A stretch of 64,000 bases of DNA from Bacteroidales bacterium (GTDB taxonomy: Bacteria; Bacteroidota; Bacteroidia; Bacteroidales; VadinHA17): contig JAGNKY010000006.1 of the NCBI GenBank assembly GCA_017999895.1, positions 101,771-165,770 of the forward strand, written 5' to 3'. The position numbers and the translations under genes were made by a program. This document shows positions 9,355-20,061 of this stretch, piece by piece. Within the stretch, counting starts at the first letter, position 1. The number at the start of each line of letters is the position of its first letter. The notes beneath the pieces were generated by a model. The model had not been told where the DNA came from and made no database searches. It was given only the letters and a program-made list of their open reading frames with translations.

Positions 9355-10815
9355 ATGATAAAAATAGATGTAAAATCGGTATCTCAAATATCTCCTGAAC
9401 AGTCGGTTATTTGTATTGTTGGGAATGAAGAAATCCCGTCTTATATAATGTTGAGCAGGAGTGAAAAAGAATACGCCGAAAAGAGGCTTAAGGAAAAGGA
9501 TGAATATGTATTTATTAATTCATACTTCAAATGTACTTATATTGTCCCTTTGAATACCGAACTTACCGGATACAAGCTATTGGAAGATCTGCGAAAAAAA
9601 GCTTCCTTAATGAAAAAGCTCATCAAGTCGAATAATCACTCTGAAATTGTAATTGCTTCAGATGGTTCTGTGAGTGGCGCAGAAGAAGCTTTTGCAGAAG
9701 GACTCATACTGAGCATTTATTCATTTTCTAAATATAAAACAAAAGAGGAAGAAAAAAATGGCGGTGAATATCCCTCCAGAATTCTTATTTATGACATCGG
9801 GGAAAATCAAAATATATTGTGGTTAAGGACACTTTGCGAGGCGGTTTATATGACACGGGATTTAATAAACGAGCCGCCTAATTATCTGAATGCCGAAGCT
9901 TTTTCAGGAGAAATAAAAAAGATTGGGGATTCGGCAGGTTTTTCTGTGGAAGTATTTAATAAAGAGAAAATTGAAGCTCTAAATATGGGAGGCATTCTTG
10001 CTGTGAATCGCGGAAGTGTTGATCCTCCTGTATTTTGTATCCTCGAATGGAAGCCACAAAAAAGTATAAACAGTAAGCCTGTAGTACTTATAGGGAAGGG
10101 CATTATGTATGATACTGGAGGTTTGAATATAAAAACCGGGGAATATATGAGTCAGATGAAGACTGATATGGCTGGTGCCGCCACAGTTGCAGGTATCATG
10201 TACGTGATTTCAAAGTGTGAATTGCCGGTTCATGTTATTGGATTGTTACCTGCAACCGATAACCGGCCCGGAGGAAATGCCTATACTCAGGGTGATATTA
10301 TCAGAATGTTTGACGGCTCGACTGTTGAAATAGGGAACACCGATGCAGAAGGAAGGCTTTTACTTGCCGATGCAATAAGCTATGCTTGTAATTATGCACC
10401 GGAGCTTATTATAACTATTGCAACATTAACAGGTTCTGCAGCTATGACTTTTGGAAATCAGGCTATAGCGGTAATGGGTAATGCAGACGAAAAGTATTTT
10501 AAAATACTCGAAGAGGCTGGGAATGATGTATACGAAAGAATAGCCTGTTTGCCTTTCTGGGATGAATACAGCGAATCTTTAAAATCGGATGTGGCAGATA
10601 TTAAGAATAATGGCGGGAGAGAAGCCGGCGCAATCACTGCCGGTAAATTCCTCGAATCGTTTGCAAAATATCCATTGATCCATCTGGATATTGCAGGAAC
10701 CGGCGTCTTGAAGAAAGACGACTTTTACAGAATAAAGGAAGGACCTGGTTCAGGCCTAAGGCTTCTTGCAGTTTTTCTCAAGAAACTTGCTTCGGGTAAT
10801 GTAAATAATAAATGA
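9355..10815 (+). CDS. pepA: Leucyl aminopeptidase, M17 family
   Basis: Cytosolic two-metal aminopeptidase that removes N-terminal residues from peptides. The C-terminal catalytic domain carries the metal-binding KGIMYDTGGLNIK segment (about residues 247-259), TDMAGAA and the M17 signature NTDAEGRL (about 327-334), all intact. The N-terminal 150 residues are the less conserved M17 regulatory domain. The 486-residue length is normal. pdxA starts 5 bases after its stop, so the two share a transcript. The 223-base upstream gap shows no exact -7 box in this direction. Confidence 0.93.
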   Translation: MIKIDVKSVSQISPEQSVICIVGNEEIPSYIMLSRSEKEYAEKRLKEKDEYVFINSYFKCTYIVPLNTELTGYKLLEDLRKKASLMKKLIKSNNHSEIVIASDGSVSGAEEAFAEGLILSIYSFSKYKTKEEEKNGGEYPSRILIYDIGENQNILWLRTLCEAVYMTRDLINEPPNYLNAEAFSGEIKKIGDSAGFSVEVFNKEKIEALNMGGILAVNRGSVDPPVFCILEWKPQKSINSKPVVLIGKGIMYDTGGLNIKTGEYMSQMKTDMAGAATVAGIMYVISKCELPVHVIGLLPATDNRPGGNAYTQGDIIRMFDGSTVEIGNTDAEGRLLLADAISYACNYAPELIITIATLTGSAAMTFGNQAIAVMGNADEKYFKILEEAGNDVYERIACLPFWDEYSESLKSDVADIKNNGGREAGAITAGKFLESFAKYPLIHLDIAGTGVLKKDDFYRIKEGPGSGLRLLAVFLKKLASGNVNNK

Positions 10816-10819
10816 TAAA

Positions 10820-11932
10820 ATGGAGAATAAACAGATTATTGTCGGGATAACTCATGGAGATATCAATGGCATTGGCTATGAAATGATTATAAAATGCCTC
10901 CTCGACAACAATATTTTTGACATTTTTGTCCCGGTGGTTTATGGTTCACCAAAAGTTGCAGCTTATCATAGAAAAGCACTGAATATTGAAAATTTCAGCT
11001 TTAATTCCATCCGCGATCCAGGTGAAGCTCATAATAAAAGAGCTAACATAATTAATTGCCTTGGCGATGATGTTAGGGTAGAATTGGGGAAGTCAACTCC
11101 TCATAGCGGAGAAGCAGCATTTATTGCTCTGGAAAGAGCTGTAAATGATTTGAAAGAGGGGAAAATAGATGTTCTGGTTACTGCTCCTATAAACAAAAAA
11201 TCAATACAATCGGCAAATTTCAACTTTCCCGGCCATACCGAATATTTGAAATCGAAATTTGGTGTAGAAGAAGTACTTATGTTTATGATAAGTGAAAACA
11301 TGAAGGTTGGGATCGTTACAGGCCACGTACCGCTTAAAGAAGTACCTCGACTTATTACTGTTGATACCATATTGCGTAAACTTAGAATTATGAATAATTC
11401 CCTCCTAATTGATTTTACTATTCGCAAACCGACTATTGCAGTTCTTGGGCTGAACCCTCATGCTGGTGATAATTCACTTCTTGGAAATGAGGAAGCTGAA
11501 ATAATAATCCCTGCAATTCAAAAAGCGAGAGAGGAAGGGATAATGGCATTCGGCCCCTTCTCTGCCGACGGGTTTTTTGGCACCGAAATGTTCGCTAAAT
11601 TTGATGCGGTACTGGCAATGTATCACGACCAGGGGCTTACCCCTTTTAAAGCTCTTTCATTTGAAACTGGAGTAAATTTTACGGCAGGTCTCCCTGTGGT
11701 AAGAACCTCTCCTGCACATGGAACCGCACTCGAAATTGCAGGGAAAGGAGTAGCATCAGAAAATTCTTTCCGACATGCTATATATCTTGCGTGTGATATT
11801 TATCGAAATAGAAAAATGTACTCCGAGATTACCAGAAATACTCTGAAACACTCCGAAGTCGATATTCATTCTGAACATACTGAAGAACTACCGCCTGAAA
11901 TTAATAGCCTTGACCTTGACCAATTGATATGA
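10820..11932 (+). CDS. pdxA: 4-hydroxythreonine-4-phosphate dehydrogenase
   Basis: NAD-dependent oxidation of 4-phosphohydroxy-L-threonine in the DXP-dependent vitamin B6 pathway. Three metal-binding histidine segments are seen: FPGHTEYL (about residue 138), LNPHAGDNSLLG and MYHDQGLTPFKAL (about 267). The 370-residue protein is about 30-40 residues longer than E. coli PdxA because of a C-terminal tail rich in acidic residues after residue 335. The stop overlaps the ruvA start as ATGA. Confidence 0.94.
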   Translation: MENKQIIVGITHGDINGIGYEMIIKCLLDNNIFDIFVPVVYGSPKVAAYHRKALNIENFSFNSIRDPGEAHNKRANIINCLGDDVRVELGKSTPHSGEAAFIALERAVNDLKEGKIDVLVTAPINKKSIQSANFNFPGHTEYLKSKFGVEEVLMFMISENMKVGIVTGHVPLKEVPRLITVDTILRKLRIMNNSLLIDFTIRKPTIAVLGLNPHAGDNSLLGNEEAEIIIPAIQKAREEGIMAFGPFSADGFFGTEMFAKFDAVLAMYHDQGLTPFKALSFETGVNFTAGLPVVRTSPAHGTALEIAGKGVASENSFRHAIYLACDIYRNRKMYSEITRNTLKHSEVDIHSEHTEELPPEINSLDLDQLI

Positions 11933-12510
11933 TTAATTACATTATCGGAACGATAACGGAACTTTCACCGACTTATGTAGTTGTAGAAACAGCAGGAATA
12001 GGATATTTTATAAACATATCTATTAATACTTATTCAAAACTTGAAGATAAAACAAGTTACAGAATTCTTATTCATGAAGTAATTCGTGAAGATGCTCATC
12101 AGCTTTTCGGTTTTGCCGATGAGGAGGAAAGAAATATTTTCCGTCATCTTATTTCAGTTTCAGGTATAGGAGCAAATACTGCCCGTATGATACTTTCATC
12201 ACTCACTCCGGCCGATATAACTGAAGCAATTAATGAAGCAAATGTAAATTTGCTGAAAGGAATAAAAGGGATAGGTATCAAAACTGCGCAACGAATTATA
12301 ATTGATCTCAAGGATAAAATTGGAAAACAGACATCTGCTGCCGAAATATTCATAAGTGAGGACAATACTAAACGTGAAGAGGCGTTATCTGCATTAGTAA
12401 TGCTGGGTTTTTCCCGAAATGCTATCATGAAAGTTCTCGACAGGATTATCAGTGAAGATAAAAATTTGACTGTAGAAGAACTTATCAAGAGAGCATTGAA
12501 AAACTTGTAA
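11929..12510 (+). CDS. ruvA: Holliday junction DNA helicase subunit RuvA
   Basis: Tetrameric junction-binding subunit of the RuvAB branch-migration complex. The N-terminal OB domain (residues 1-62), tandem helix-hairpin-helix motifs (VSGIGANTARMIL around 76 and IKGIGIKTAQRIIIDL around 110) and a C-terminal RuvB-binding domain (about 145-193) are all seen. sprA begins 7 bases downstream. The ruvA-sprA-gcvH order is a known arrangement in Bacteroidota. Confidence 0.96.
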   Translation: MINYIIGTITELSPTYVVVETAGIGYFINISINTYSKLEDKTSYRILIHEVIREDAHQLFGFADEEERNIFRHLISVSGIGANTARMILSSLTPADITEAINEANVNLLKGIKGIGIKTAQRIIIDLKDKIGKQTSAAEIFISEDNTKREEALSALVMLGFSRNAIMKVLDRIISEDKNLTVEELIKRALKNL

Positions 12511-12517
12511 AAAAACA

Positions 12518-15500
12518 TTGAAATCTTGTTTTTCATATAAAAATCTACAGCAGATTTTCCGTATTGTATTTTCTGCAATCTTTAGCTTTAGTATTTCCCT
12601 TCAGTCTTATGGACAAAATGTTGCTTCCATGGACACAACAAAAAAACAAGTGCTTAAACTAAAAGATATTTCAGGCATCCCATGGGAAAATAGTACCAGT
12701 TCACCTCTATTTCTTAAGATACCTAAAAACATAACTTCAAAAGTCGTATATGATCCTGATAAAAACGAATATATAATTTATCAGAAAGCAGGTTCTTTCG
12801 ATTACCGTTTACCAGTAAGGATGAGCCCCGAAGAATACCGCAAATATGAATTCGATAGAGCAATGAGAGAATACTGGAATATGCGTCTTTCAGGCGATGA
12901 AACAGGATACCGTTCATCAATTATTCCACCAATTGAAATAGGAGGGGAGGCTTTTGACAAAATTTTCGGGAGCAATGTAATAAATATCATTCCTCAAGGT
13001 TCTGCCGAACTCATTTTTGGAATAAATATCTCACGCACTCAAAACCCGGCTCTCTCAGAAAAGCTTAGAAGCATACCAACATTCGACTTCAAGGAAAAGA
13101 TACAAATGAATGTAACCGGAACAATAGGCGACAAGCTTCAGCTGGGGGTTAATTATAATACGGAAGCTATGTTCGAATTTGAAAACAGAATAAAACTTCA
13201 GTATGCCGGTAAAGAGGATGAAATAATTAAGAAAATAGAAGCAGGCGATGTCACTCTTCCTCTTCCCGGAACACTTATAACAGGTAGTTACAGCCTTTTT
13301 GGGCTTAAGACAGAAATGCAGTTTGGAAAACTTACGATGACCACAGTTCTTTCTCAGCAAAAAGGAGAATCTTCGGTGATGGAAGTAAAGGGAGGCGCTC
13401 AAATAAGCACATTCGAAATATTTGTAGATAATTATGAGGCAAATAGACACTTTTTTTTGTCGCAATATTTCAGGGATATCTTTGATGATGCAATGAAATA
13501 CCTTCCGATTATTAGTTCAGGTCTCAATATAGAAAGGATAGAAGTGTGGATAACAAATAAAACCAGCAGGTTCGAAGAAGGGAGTAACAGGAACATTGTG
13601 GCTTTTATGGATCTTGCCGAAAACAGTCAACATATTTATAATGATATTTCTGCTTTTCAGCAACAACCGGGTACAAGGCCAAATCCTGATAACTCAATAA
13701 ATGGACTTTATGATGAACTAATTAATAATTATGCGGATGTTCGTGAAATGGATAAAGTTACAGATGTCCTTAGTCCGCTTTATCCCGATTTTCAAACGGG
13801 AAGAGATTATGAAAAAATTGAAAATGCGAGAAAGCTTAATGAAAGAGAATACACCGTCAACAAACAGCTTGGATTTATCTCCTTGAATACTGCACTTAAT
13901 ACTGATGAAGTTCTTGCAGTTGCTTTTGAATATACGTTTAATGGCCAGACATACAAAGTAGGAGAGTTTTCGACCGATGGAGTTGCGGCACCCAAAGCGC
14001 TAATACTTAAACTTCTGAAGGGAACGACACTCAGCCCTAAACTTCCTACATGGAAACTTATGATGAAAAACATCTATTCTCTTGGTTCTGGCAGAGTTGA
14101 AAGAAAAAATTTTGAGTTGAATGTATTATACCAGGACGATAAAACAGGCAATTCGATTAATTATATTCCGGAAGGTAACCTTTCGGATAAAATACTTTTG
14201 CAAGTATTGCGACTCGATAATCTCAATTCAAGGCTCGACAGAGAACCTGATGGTGTATTCGATTTTATTGAGGATGCTACTATTATGCCAGACCGCGGGA
14301 GAATAATATTTCCGGTAAACGAACCCTTTGGGAGTTACCTTCGCGAACAGTTCTCAGATAAAAAGCTTGCCGAGAAATATGTTTTTCAGGAACTGTATGA
14401 TTCGACTCAGACTATTGCCAGGCAGATGGCCGAGAAAAATAAATTCAAGCTTACCGGACAGTATTCTTCGGCTTCCGGCTCTGAGATACAACTAAATGCA
14501 ACAAATATTCCACAGGGAGCAATTAAAGTAACTGCAGGCGGTGTAATTCTAACAGAAAATAGCGATTATACTGTTGATTATAACCTTGGTACTGTCCGGA
14601 TTATTAACCAGGCACTTATTGATTCGGAAACACCTATTCAGGTGTCGCTTGAAAGCAACCAGTTTTTTGGATTCCAGACAAAGACACTCGTTGGAACATA
14701 TCTCGATTATCGCATTTCGAATAATTTCAATATCGGCGGAACAATATTGCATTTGAATGAAAGGCCATATACACAAAAAGTCAATTTTGGAGAGGAACCA
14801 ATATCAAATACAATATGGGGGCTAAACACTTCTTATAAATCACAATCACAAATGCTTACAAATGCAATTGATAAGCTTCCGTTTATAAGGACTAAAGCCC
14901 CTTCTGCAATTTCATTTTTCGGCGAATTTGCCAATCTTGTTCCAGGTCATTCAAAGGCAATTTCAAATGCGGGGAATTCGTATATAGACGATTTTGAAGC
15001 CAGCGAAATACCTCTCGACCTTAAGTCGTTCAACGCTTGGACACTTGCAAGTATTCCTCAGGGCCAGGATATGATGTTCCCCGAAGGAAGATTTAATAAT
15101 AATCTGGCAAGCGGGTTTAACAGAGCAAGGCTGGCCTGGTACGTAATAGATCCTCTTTTTTTAAGAAACGGTTCATCAACCCCGGAACATATTAAGAATA
15201 ATCCTGATGAACAATCGAGTCACTTTGTAAGAGAAGTATTCGAAACAGAAATTTTTCCATATAAAGAAAGCCCGAGCGGAGTCCCGGCGACAATAGGTGT
15301 TCTTAATGTGGCATTTTATCCTTCCGAGAGAGGCCCATACAATTTTGACACTACACCCTCGAGCTATTCGGCAGGATTGAACAGCGACGGTTCGCTCAAT
15401 AATCCAGGTTCACGATGGGGAGGTATTATGAGAGAAGTACTTACAAGCGATTTTGAGCAGGCTAATATACAATATATTAAGTTCTGGCTAATGGATCCTT

Positions 15501-18500
15501 TTGTGGAAAATTCTGATCATAAAGGTGGAGATATTTATTTTAATCTTGGGAATATTTCGGAGGATATTTTGAAAGATTCCCGTAAAAGCTTTGAAAACGG
15601 GCTGCCAGGGTCACCCGATGTAAAAAATGTTGATACTACAGCATGGGGGCGTGTCCCTACTGTTCAGGCTGTAGTTCATGCATTTGATAACGATCCGATG
15701 TCGCGTCAATACCAGGATGTAGGCCTTGACGGCTTACGCGATGATGATGAAAAAACATTTTATGAGAAGTATTTACAGAACTTACGCTCTGTTCTTAGTA
15801 TCGAGTCATACAATGAATTTGAAAAAGACCCCTCAAACGACGACTTTCACTACTTCAGGGGTTCCGATTACGATAGAATGAGACTTGGCATTCTCGACAG
15901 ATATAAGCGTTATAACGGGCCAGAGGGGAACTCCCCTACTGCCGAAATGTCGCCTGAGAATTATCCGACAAGCGGCACCACTCTTCCAGATATGGAAGAT
16001 ATAAATAGAGATAATACACTGAGCGAAACTGAAAGCTATTATCAGTATAAAGTGAGCCTTAGGCCTGAAGATATGAAAGTGGGTTCTAATTATATAGTTG
16101 ACGAAATCGAATATACCGCAACATTTGCTAACGGCGAGAAATCTAAAGTGAAATGGTATCAGTTTAAAATACCTGTTACCGATTATGAAAGGGTTGTAGG
16201 CTCAATCAGAGATTTTAAGTCCATAAGATTTATGCGTATGTTTATGCGTAATTTCGAGGAACCAGTTATACTGAGATTTGCTAAACTCGATCTTGTAAGG
16301 GCTGAATGGAGAAAATACAACATGTCATTTAGGGAAGGAAGTGAGAGGACTAATATTCCTGAGCAGGAAGACGGTTCTTTTGAAATAAGTTCCGTTAGCA
16401 TAGAAGAGAATAGTGGCAAGCTGCCGGTAAACTATGTGCTTCCTCCTGGTTTCACAAGGATTATAGACCCTTCAAATCCTCAGCTACGTCAACTGAACGA
16501 ACAATCAATGGTGCTCAGGGTTCATGACCTCGAAGATGGTGATGCGAGAGCAGCATTCCGTAATATAAATATAGATATAAGGCAATATCGGCAGATCAGA
16601 ATGGAAGTGCATGCCGAGGCTTTAATAGGCGAACCTCTTTCAGATAATGAACTTACGGCCTTTATCAGAATAGGTTCGGATTATAAAAGCAATTTTTATG
16701 AGTACGAGATTCCTTTAAAACTTACTCCTCCGGGAAGATATAACAACGACAACGACAGCCACAGGGAAATTGTTTGGCCTGAAGAAAATAGGTTTATAAT
16801 TAACCTTTCGGTATTACAGGACGCTAAACAGGCAAGGAACAGTGAAATGCAAAAACCAGGCTCTACACTGAGTGTTTCGGATGTTTTTGTCTATTATGAT
16901 AAGAATAACAGAATCTCAGTATCGGGCAATCCAAATTTGAGTAACATTAAGGTAATAATGGTCGGGGTTAGAAATCCAGTTAAAACCAGAAATCCGGCAT
17001 TAGACGACGGACGCCCAAAATCTGGGGAAGTCTGGTTTAATGAACTTCGCCTTAGTGATTTTGTTGAAAACAGCGGCTGGGCAGCCAATACACACTTACA
17101 AGCACAACTGGCCGACCTTGGGATTGTAGATCTTGTAGGACAGACAAGTACCCCTGGATGGGGCAGCATTGAAAAAAAGGTCAATGAACGTAGCAAAGAA
17201 CAGATTCTTAAATATGATTTATCATCAACCATTGAGGTGGGCAAATTCTTTCCCGAAAAAGCAAACATAAGATTACCGGTTTATTTAGGTTATTCACAGG
17301 AAAGGATACAACCGCAATTTAACCCGCTCGATCCTGACATCCCTTTAAAAGATGCATTATTCAATGCGGAGACCAGAAAAGAACGCGATTCGATAAAGTC
17401 AATTTCAGAAGATTATGCCCATCGTAAGACGTTAACGGTAAGCAATGCCGGCGTAAATATAAGAGGGGAGAAACCACATCTCTGGGATCCAGCTAATCTT
17501 AGCTTCAATTATACATATAACGAGGTTTACCGCAGCAATATAAAAACAGAACTTGACCTTGAAAAAAACATTCATGGAGGTATAAACTATAATTATGAAA
17601 GCCAGCCAAAAAACATCGCACCTTTCAGAAATATCAGGCTTCTCAACTATCCGGCTTTCAGACTTATCAAGGATTTTAACTTTTATCCATTCCCTAAAAG
17701 TATTTCATTTCGTACCGATATTAGTAGATATTATAATGAAGTCAAGCTCAGGAATATAAATAATCCCTATCTGAAAATAACACCCTCATATCGAAAAGAT
17801 TTCGAATGGAGCAGGATATATGATTTTAAATATGATATTACACGTCAGTTAAAATTTGATTTCACAGCAACAAGTATTGCACGAATTGATGAACCGCCAG
17901 GAGGAGTTGACAAAAAACGCTATGCTACTGAATATGAACATTGGAAAGATTCCGTACTTACCAATCTTAAAAATTTCGGCCGTACAACAACTTACACACA
18001 CTTTATAAATATTAATTACAATATTCCAGTTAATAAATTGCCTTTACTCGACTGGACTAATTCCAATTTGCGTTACGGATCCGACTATACATGGCTTGCC
18101 GCTCCATTATTTCCTGATTCAATAAAATTAAATCCTGGCAATACAATTAAAAATCATAACGATCTGACATTTACCTTCAATGCTGCTTTCTCAACTCTCT
18201 ATAACAAGTTCAAATTTTTAAGGAATATTGAAACGAATACCCGTCCTGAGTCGAGGTTAAAGATGAAACCTGAGTTCAAAACAGTTACATATACAAGGGA
18301 AAAATTAAGTTTCAAACAAGGAGTAACACGTGCTTTCACTCATAATCTTAAAACAACAGATGTTTCTGTGAAGGTATATGACAGTGCAGGAAGAGAAATT
18401 CCAGGTAAAGTGGCAATTGTGAGTGAAAACAGAATAACTTTTACACCTGAACAGCAAGCAGTAAATGCCAGAATTGTAATTGAGGGGAAAGTTGTTAAGA

Positions 18501-19948
18501 AACGCAGCCCGGAAATTGTTGCAAGTGAATATTTTGTGAGGGCATTGATGGGAATTAGAAATGTATCTCTTACACTTACAAATACACAAGGGCAGGTACT
18601 GCCCGGATATTTACCTGAGACGAATTTCCTTGGTATGGAAAAATTCAATAATATACTCTCTCCTGGTTGGCCTTTTATTTTGGGTTATGGCGACAAGAAA
18701 TTTTTCGACAGGGCGGTCGAAAACGGATGGCTTTCAACCGACACGTTATTAAATACACCAGCGTCATTTATTACCGGGCAAACTATTTCATTTAGAAGCA
18801 TGATTGAACCTTTTCCTGGAATAAGAATTGATCTTACAGCCGACCGCAGGTACAATGAAGCTGTAACGGCATATTATATAGCCGACAGGAACGGGAATTT
18901 TCCTGACAGTACGCGTAACAGGATTATTTCCGGTAATTTTACGATTTCGATAATCTCGTGGGGAACGGCTTTTGAAAAAATCTCAAAAAAGAATGATTAT
19001 ATTTCACCTACTTATGAGGCGTTCATTAATAATACTGAAATTATTTCGAGGAGAAGAGCAGATGAAAGAAAGGCAATAGATCCATCCTATAATCCTGATA
19101 TTGATCCTGTTAATGGTAATCCTATAGAAGGAAAATATAAAAACGGATTTGGAAAAACATCAAGGGAGGTACTTATTCCGGCATTCCTTGCAGCGTATAC
19201 AAAAACCGACCCTGAAAAGGTATCACTCGAAACATTCCCTTCAGCCTTAAAAATGATGCCAAACTGGAGAATTAATTTTGACGGTCTGTCAAGGTTTGAC
19301 TTTATCCAGTCGATATTCAGATCTATCAATATCTCACATCAGTATAGAAGTACTTATTCGGTGAGCTCTTTTACCACTAATCTCAAATATAATGCTGATG
19401 AAAATGGAATAAGTTATGTAAGAGATTTTCAGAATGATTTTCTTTCGCCTTATGAAATAAATGTTGTCACAATCAATGAGCAATTCAGCCCTCTGTTTAA
19501 TATTGACATGAATTGGAAAAATAATCTTACCACTCGATTTGAGTGGAGGAAATCAAGAACGGTATCACTTAATCTTACAAGCAACCAGATAGCCGATGCA
19601 CGCAGTAATGAAGTAATTGTTGGCTCAGGATACAGATTCGACGATGTACAGATTTTTATAAAAACAGGAGGCAGACAAAGAGCCCTGAAAAGTGACTTGA
19701 ATGTGAGATTTAACTTTTCGATGAGAGATAACAAAACAATAGCAAGAAAAATAATTGAGAATGTCAATCAGCCGGTTGTCGGATCAAAGGTTTTTACTAT
19801 AGGTGCCAGTGCCGATTATGTTCTGAGTGACAGATTCAACCTTCAGATATTTGCCGATCATACAATGAACAATCCATTTGTTGCAAGCACTTTCCCAACT
19901 TCCAATACAAATTTCGGTTTTAGCCTTAAATTTATTCTTATACAATAA
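12518..19948 (+). CDS. sprA: SprA, type IX secretion outer-membrane translocon
   Basis: Very large outer-membrane beta-barrel that forms the protein-conducting channel of the type IX secretion system and is needed for gliding in flavobacteria. It is 2476 residues, within the usual range. The start is inferred as TTG at 12518: the first in-frame ATG (about residue 39) would remove the signal sequence, whose hydrophobic core lies at about residues 14-32 with likely cleavage after SLQSYGQ. The two-part SprA N-terminal pattern (PQGSAELIFGINISRTQNP, then the TQLGVNYNT-like barrel start) and long alternating aromatic strands to the C terminus are visible. Its presence implies type IX cargo proteins in this organism. 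No frameshift is seen over 7.4 kb. Confidence 0.94.
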   Translation: MKSCFSYKNLQQIFRIVFSAIFSFSISLQSYGQNVASMDTTKKQVLKLKDISGIPWENSTSSPLFLKIPKNITSKVVYDPDKNEYIIYQKAGSFDYRLPVRMSPEEYRKYEFDRAMREYWNMRLSGDETGYRSSIIPPIEIGGEAFDKIFGSNVINIIPQGSAELIFGINISRTQNPALSEKLRSIPTFDFKEKIQMNVTGTIGDKLQLGVNYNTEAMFEFENRIKLQYAGKEDEIIKKIEAGDVTLPLPGTLITGSYSLFGLKTEMQFGKLTMTTVLSQQKGESSVMEVKGGAQISTFEIFVDNYEANRHFFLSQYFRDIFDDAMKYLPIISSGLNIERIEVWITNKTSRFEEGSNRNIVAFMDLAENSQHIYNDISAFQQQPGTRPNPDNSINGLYDELINNYADVREMDKVTDVLSPLYPDFQTGRDYEKIENARKLNEREYTVNKQLGFISLNTALNTDEVLAVAFEYTFNGQTYKVGEFSTDGVAAPKALILKLLKGTTLSPKLPTWKLMMKNIYSLGSGRVERKNFELNVLYQDDKTGNSINYIPEGNLSDKILLQVLRLDNLNSRLDREPDGVFDFIEDATIMPDRGRIIFPVNEPFGSYLREQFSDKKLAEKYVFQELYDSTQTIARQMAEKNKFKLTGQYSSASGSEIQLNATNIPQGAIKVTAGGVILTENSDYTVDYNLGTVRIINQALIDSETPIQVSLESNQFFGFQTKTLVGTYLDYRISNNFNIGGTILHLNERPYTQKVNFGEEPISNTIWGLNTSYKSQSQMLTNAIDKLPFIRTKAPSAISFFGEFANLVPGHSKAISNAGNSYIDDFEASEIPLDLKSFNAWTLASIPQGQDMMFPEGRFNNNLASGFNRARLAWYVIDPLFLRNGSSTPEHIKNNPDEQSSHFVREVFETEIFPYKESPSGVPATIGVLNVAFYPSERGPYNFDTTPSSYSAGLNSDGSLNNPGSRWGGIMREVLTSDFEQANIQYIKFWLMDPFVENSDHKGGDIYFNLGNISEDILKDSRKSFENGLPGSPDVKNVDTTAWGRVPTVQAVVHAFDNDPMSRQYQDVGLDGLRDDDEKTFYEKYLQNLRSVLSIESYNEFEKDPSNDDFHYFRGSDYDRMRLGILDRYKRYNGPEGNSPTAEMSPENYPTSGTTLPDMEDINRDNTLSETESYYQYKVSLRPEDMKVGSNYIVDEIEYTATFANGEKSKVKWYQFKIPVTDYERVVGSIRDFKSIRFMRMFMRNFEEPVILRFAKLDLVRAEWRKYNMSFREGSERTNIPEQEDGSFEISSVSIEENSGKLPVNYVLPPGFTRIIDPSNPQLRQLNEQSMVLRVHDLEDGDARAAFRNINIDIRQYRQIRMEVHAEALIGEPLSDNELTAFIRIGSDYKSNFYEYEIPLKLTPPGRYNNDNDSHREIVWPEENRFIINLSVLQDAKQARNSEMQKPGSTLSVSDVFVYYDKNNRISVSGNPNLSNIKVIMVGVRNPVKTRNPALDDGRPKSGEVWFNELRLSDFVENSGWAANTHLQAQLADLGIVDLVGQTSTPGWGSIEKKVNERSKEQILKYDLSSTIEVGKFFPEKANIRLPVYLGYSQERIQPQFNPLDPDIPLKDALFNAETRKERDSIKSISEDYAHRKTLTVSNAGVNIRGEKPHLWDPANLSFNYTYNEVYRSNIKTELDLEKNIHGGINYNYESQPKNIAPFRNIRLLNYPAFRLIKDFNFYPFPKSISFRTDISRYYNEVKLRNINNPYLKITPSYRKDFEWSRIYDFKYDITRQLKFDFTATSIARIDEPPGGVDKKRYATEYEHWKDSVLTNLKNFGRTTTYTHFININYNIPVNKLPLLDWTNSNLRYGSDYTWLAAPLFPDSIKLNPGNTIKNHNDLTFTFNAAFSTLYNKFKFLRNIETNTRPESRLKMKPEFKTVTYTREKLSFKQGVTRAFTHNLKTTDVSVKVYDSAGREIPGKVAIVSENRITFTPEQQAVNARIVIEGKVVKKRSPEIVASEYFVRALMGIRNVSLTLTNTQGQVLPGYLPETNFLGMEKFNNILSPGWPFILGYGDKKFFDRAVENGWLSTDTLLNTPASFITGQTISFRSMIEPFPGIRIDLTADRRYNEAVTAYYIADRNGNFPDSTRNRIISGNFTISIISWGTAFEKISKKNDYISPTYEAFINNTEIISRRRADERKAIDPSYNPDIDPVNGNPIEGKYKNGFGKTSREVLIPAFLAAYTKTDPEKVSLETFPSALKMMPNWRINFDGLSRFDFIQSIFRSINISHQYRSTYSVSSFTTNLKYNADENGISYVRDFQNDFLSPYEINVVTINEQFSPLFNIDMNWKNNLTTRFEWRKSRTVSLNLTSNQIADARSNEVIVGSGYRFDDVQIFIKTGGRQRALKSDLNVRFNFSMRDNKTIARKIIENVNQPVVGSKVFTIGASADYVLSDRFNLQIFADHTMNNPFVASTFPTSNTNFGFSLKFILIQ

Positions 19949-20010
19949 AATATAATAGGGCCAGAATAAATAAATTTTGCCTGTTTGTTTTTCATGAATA
20001 GAAATTTCTT

Positions 20011-20018
20011 TATTTTTG
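20011..20018 (+). promoter_or_regulatory. Putative -7 box for gcvH
   Basis: TATTTTTG matches TAnnTTTG. A TTTG at 19984-19987 lies 23 bases upstream, at the long end of the usual spacing. Confidence 0.4.
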
Positions 20019-20061
20019 GATTGATGTTAACTGATTTTAAAAAATGTTAAAACATCTGATT

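Noticed and set aside
12518..19948. Possible frameshift or gene split in the 7.4-kb sprA
   Set aside because: The frame is continuous and beta-strand-rich to the end; length is normal for SprA.
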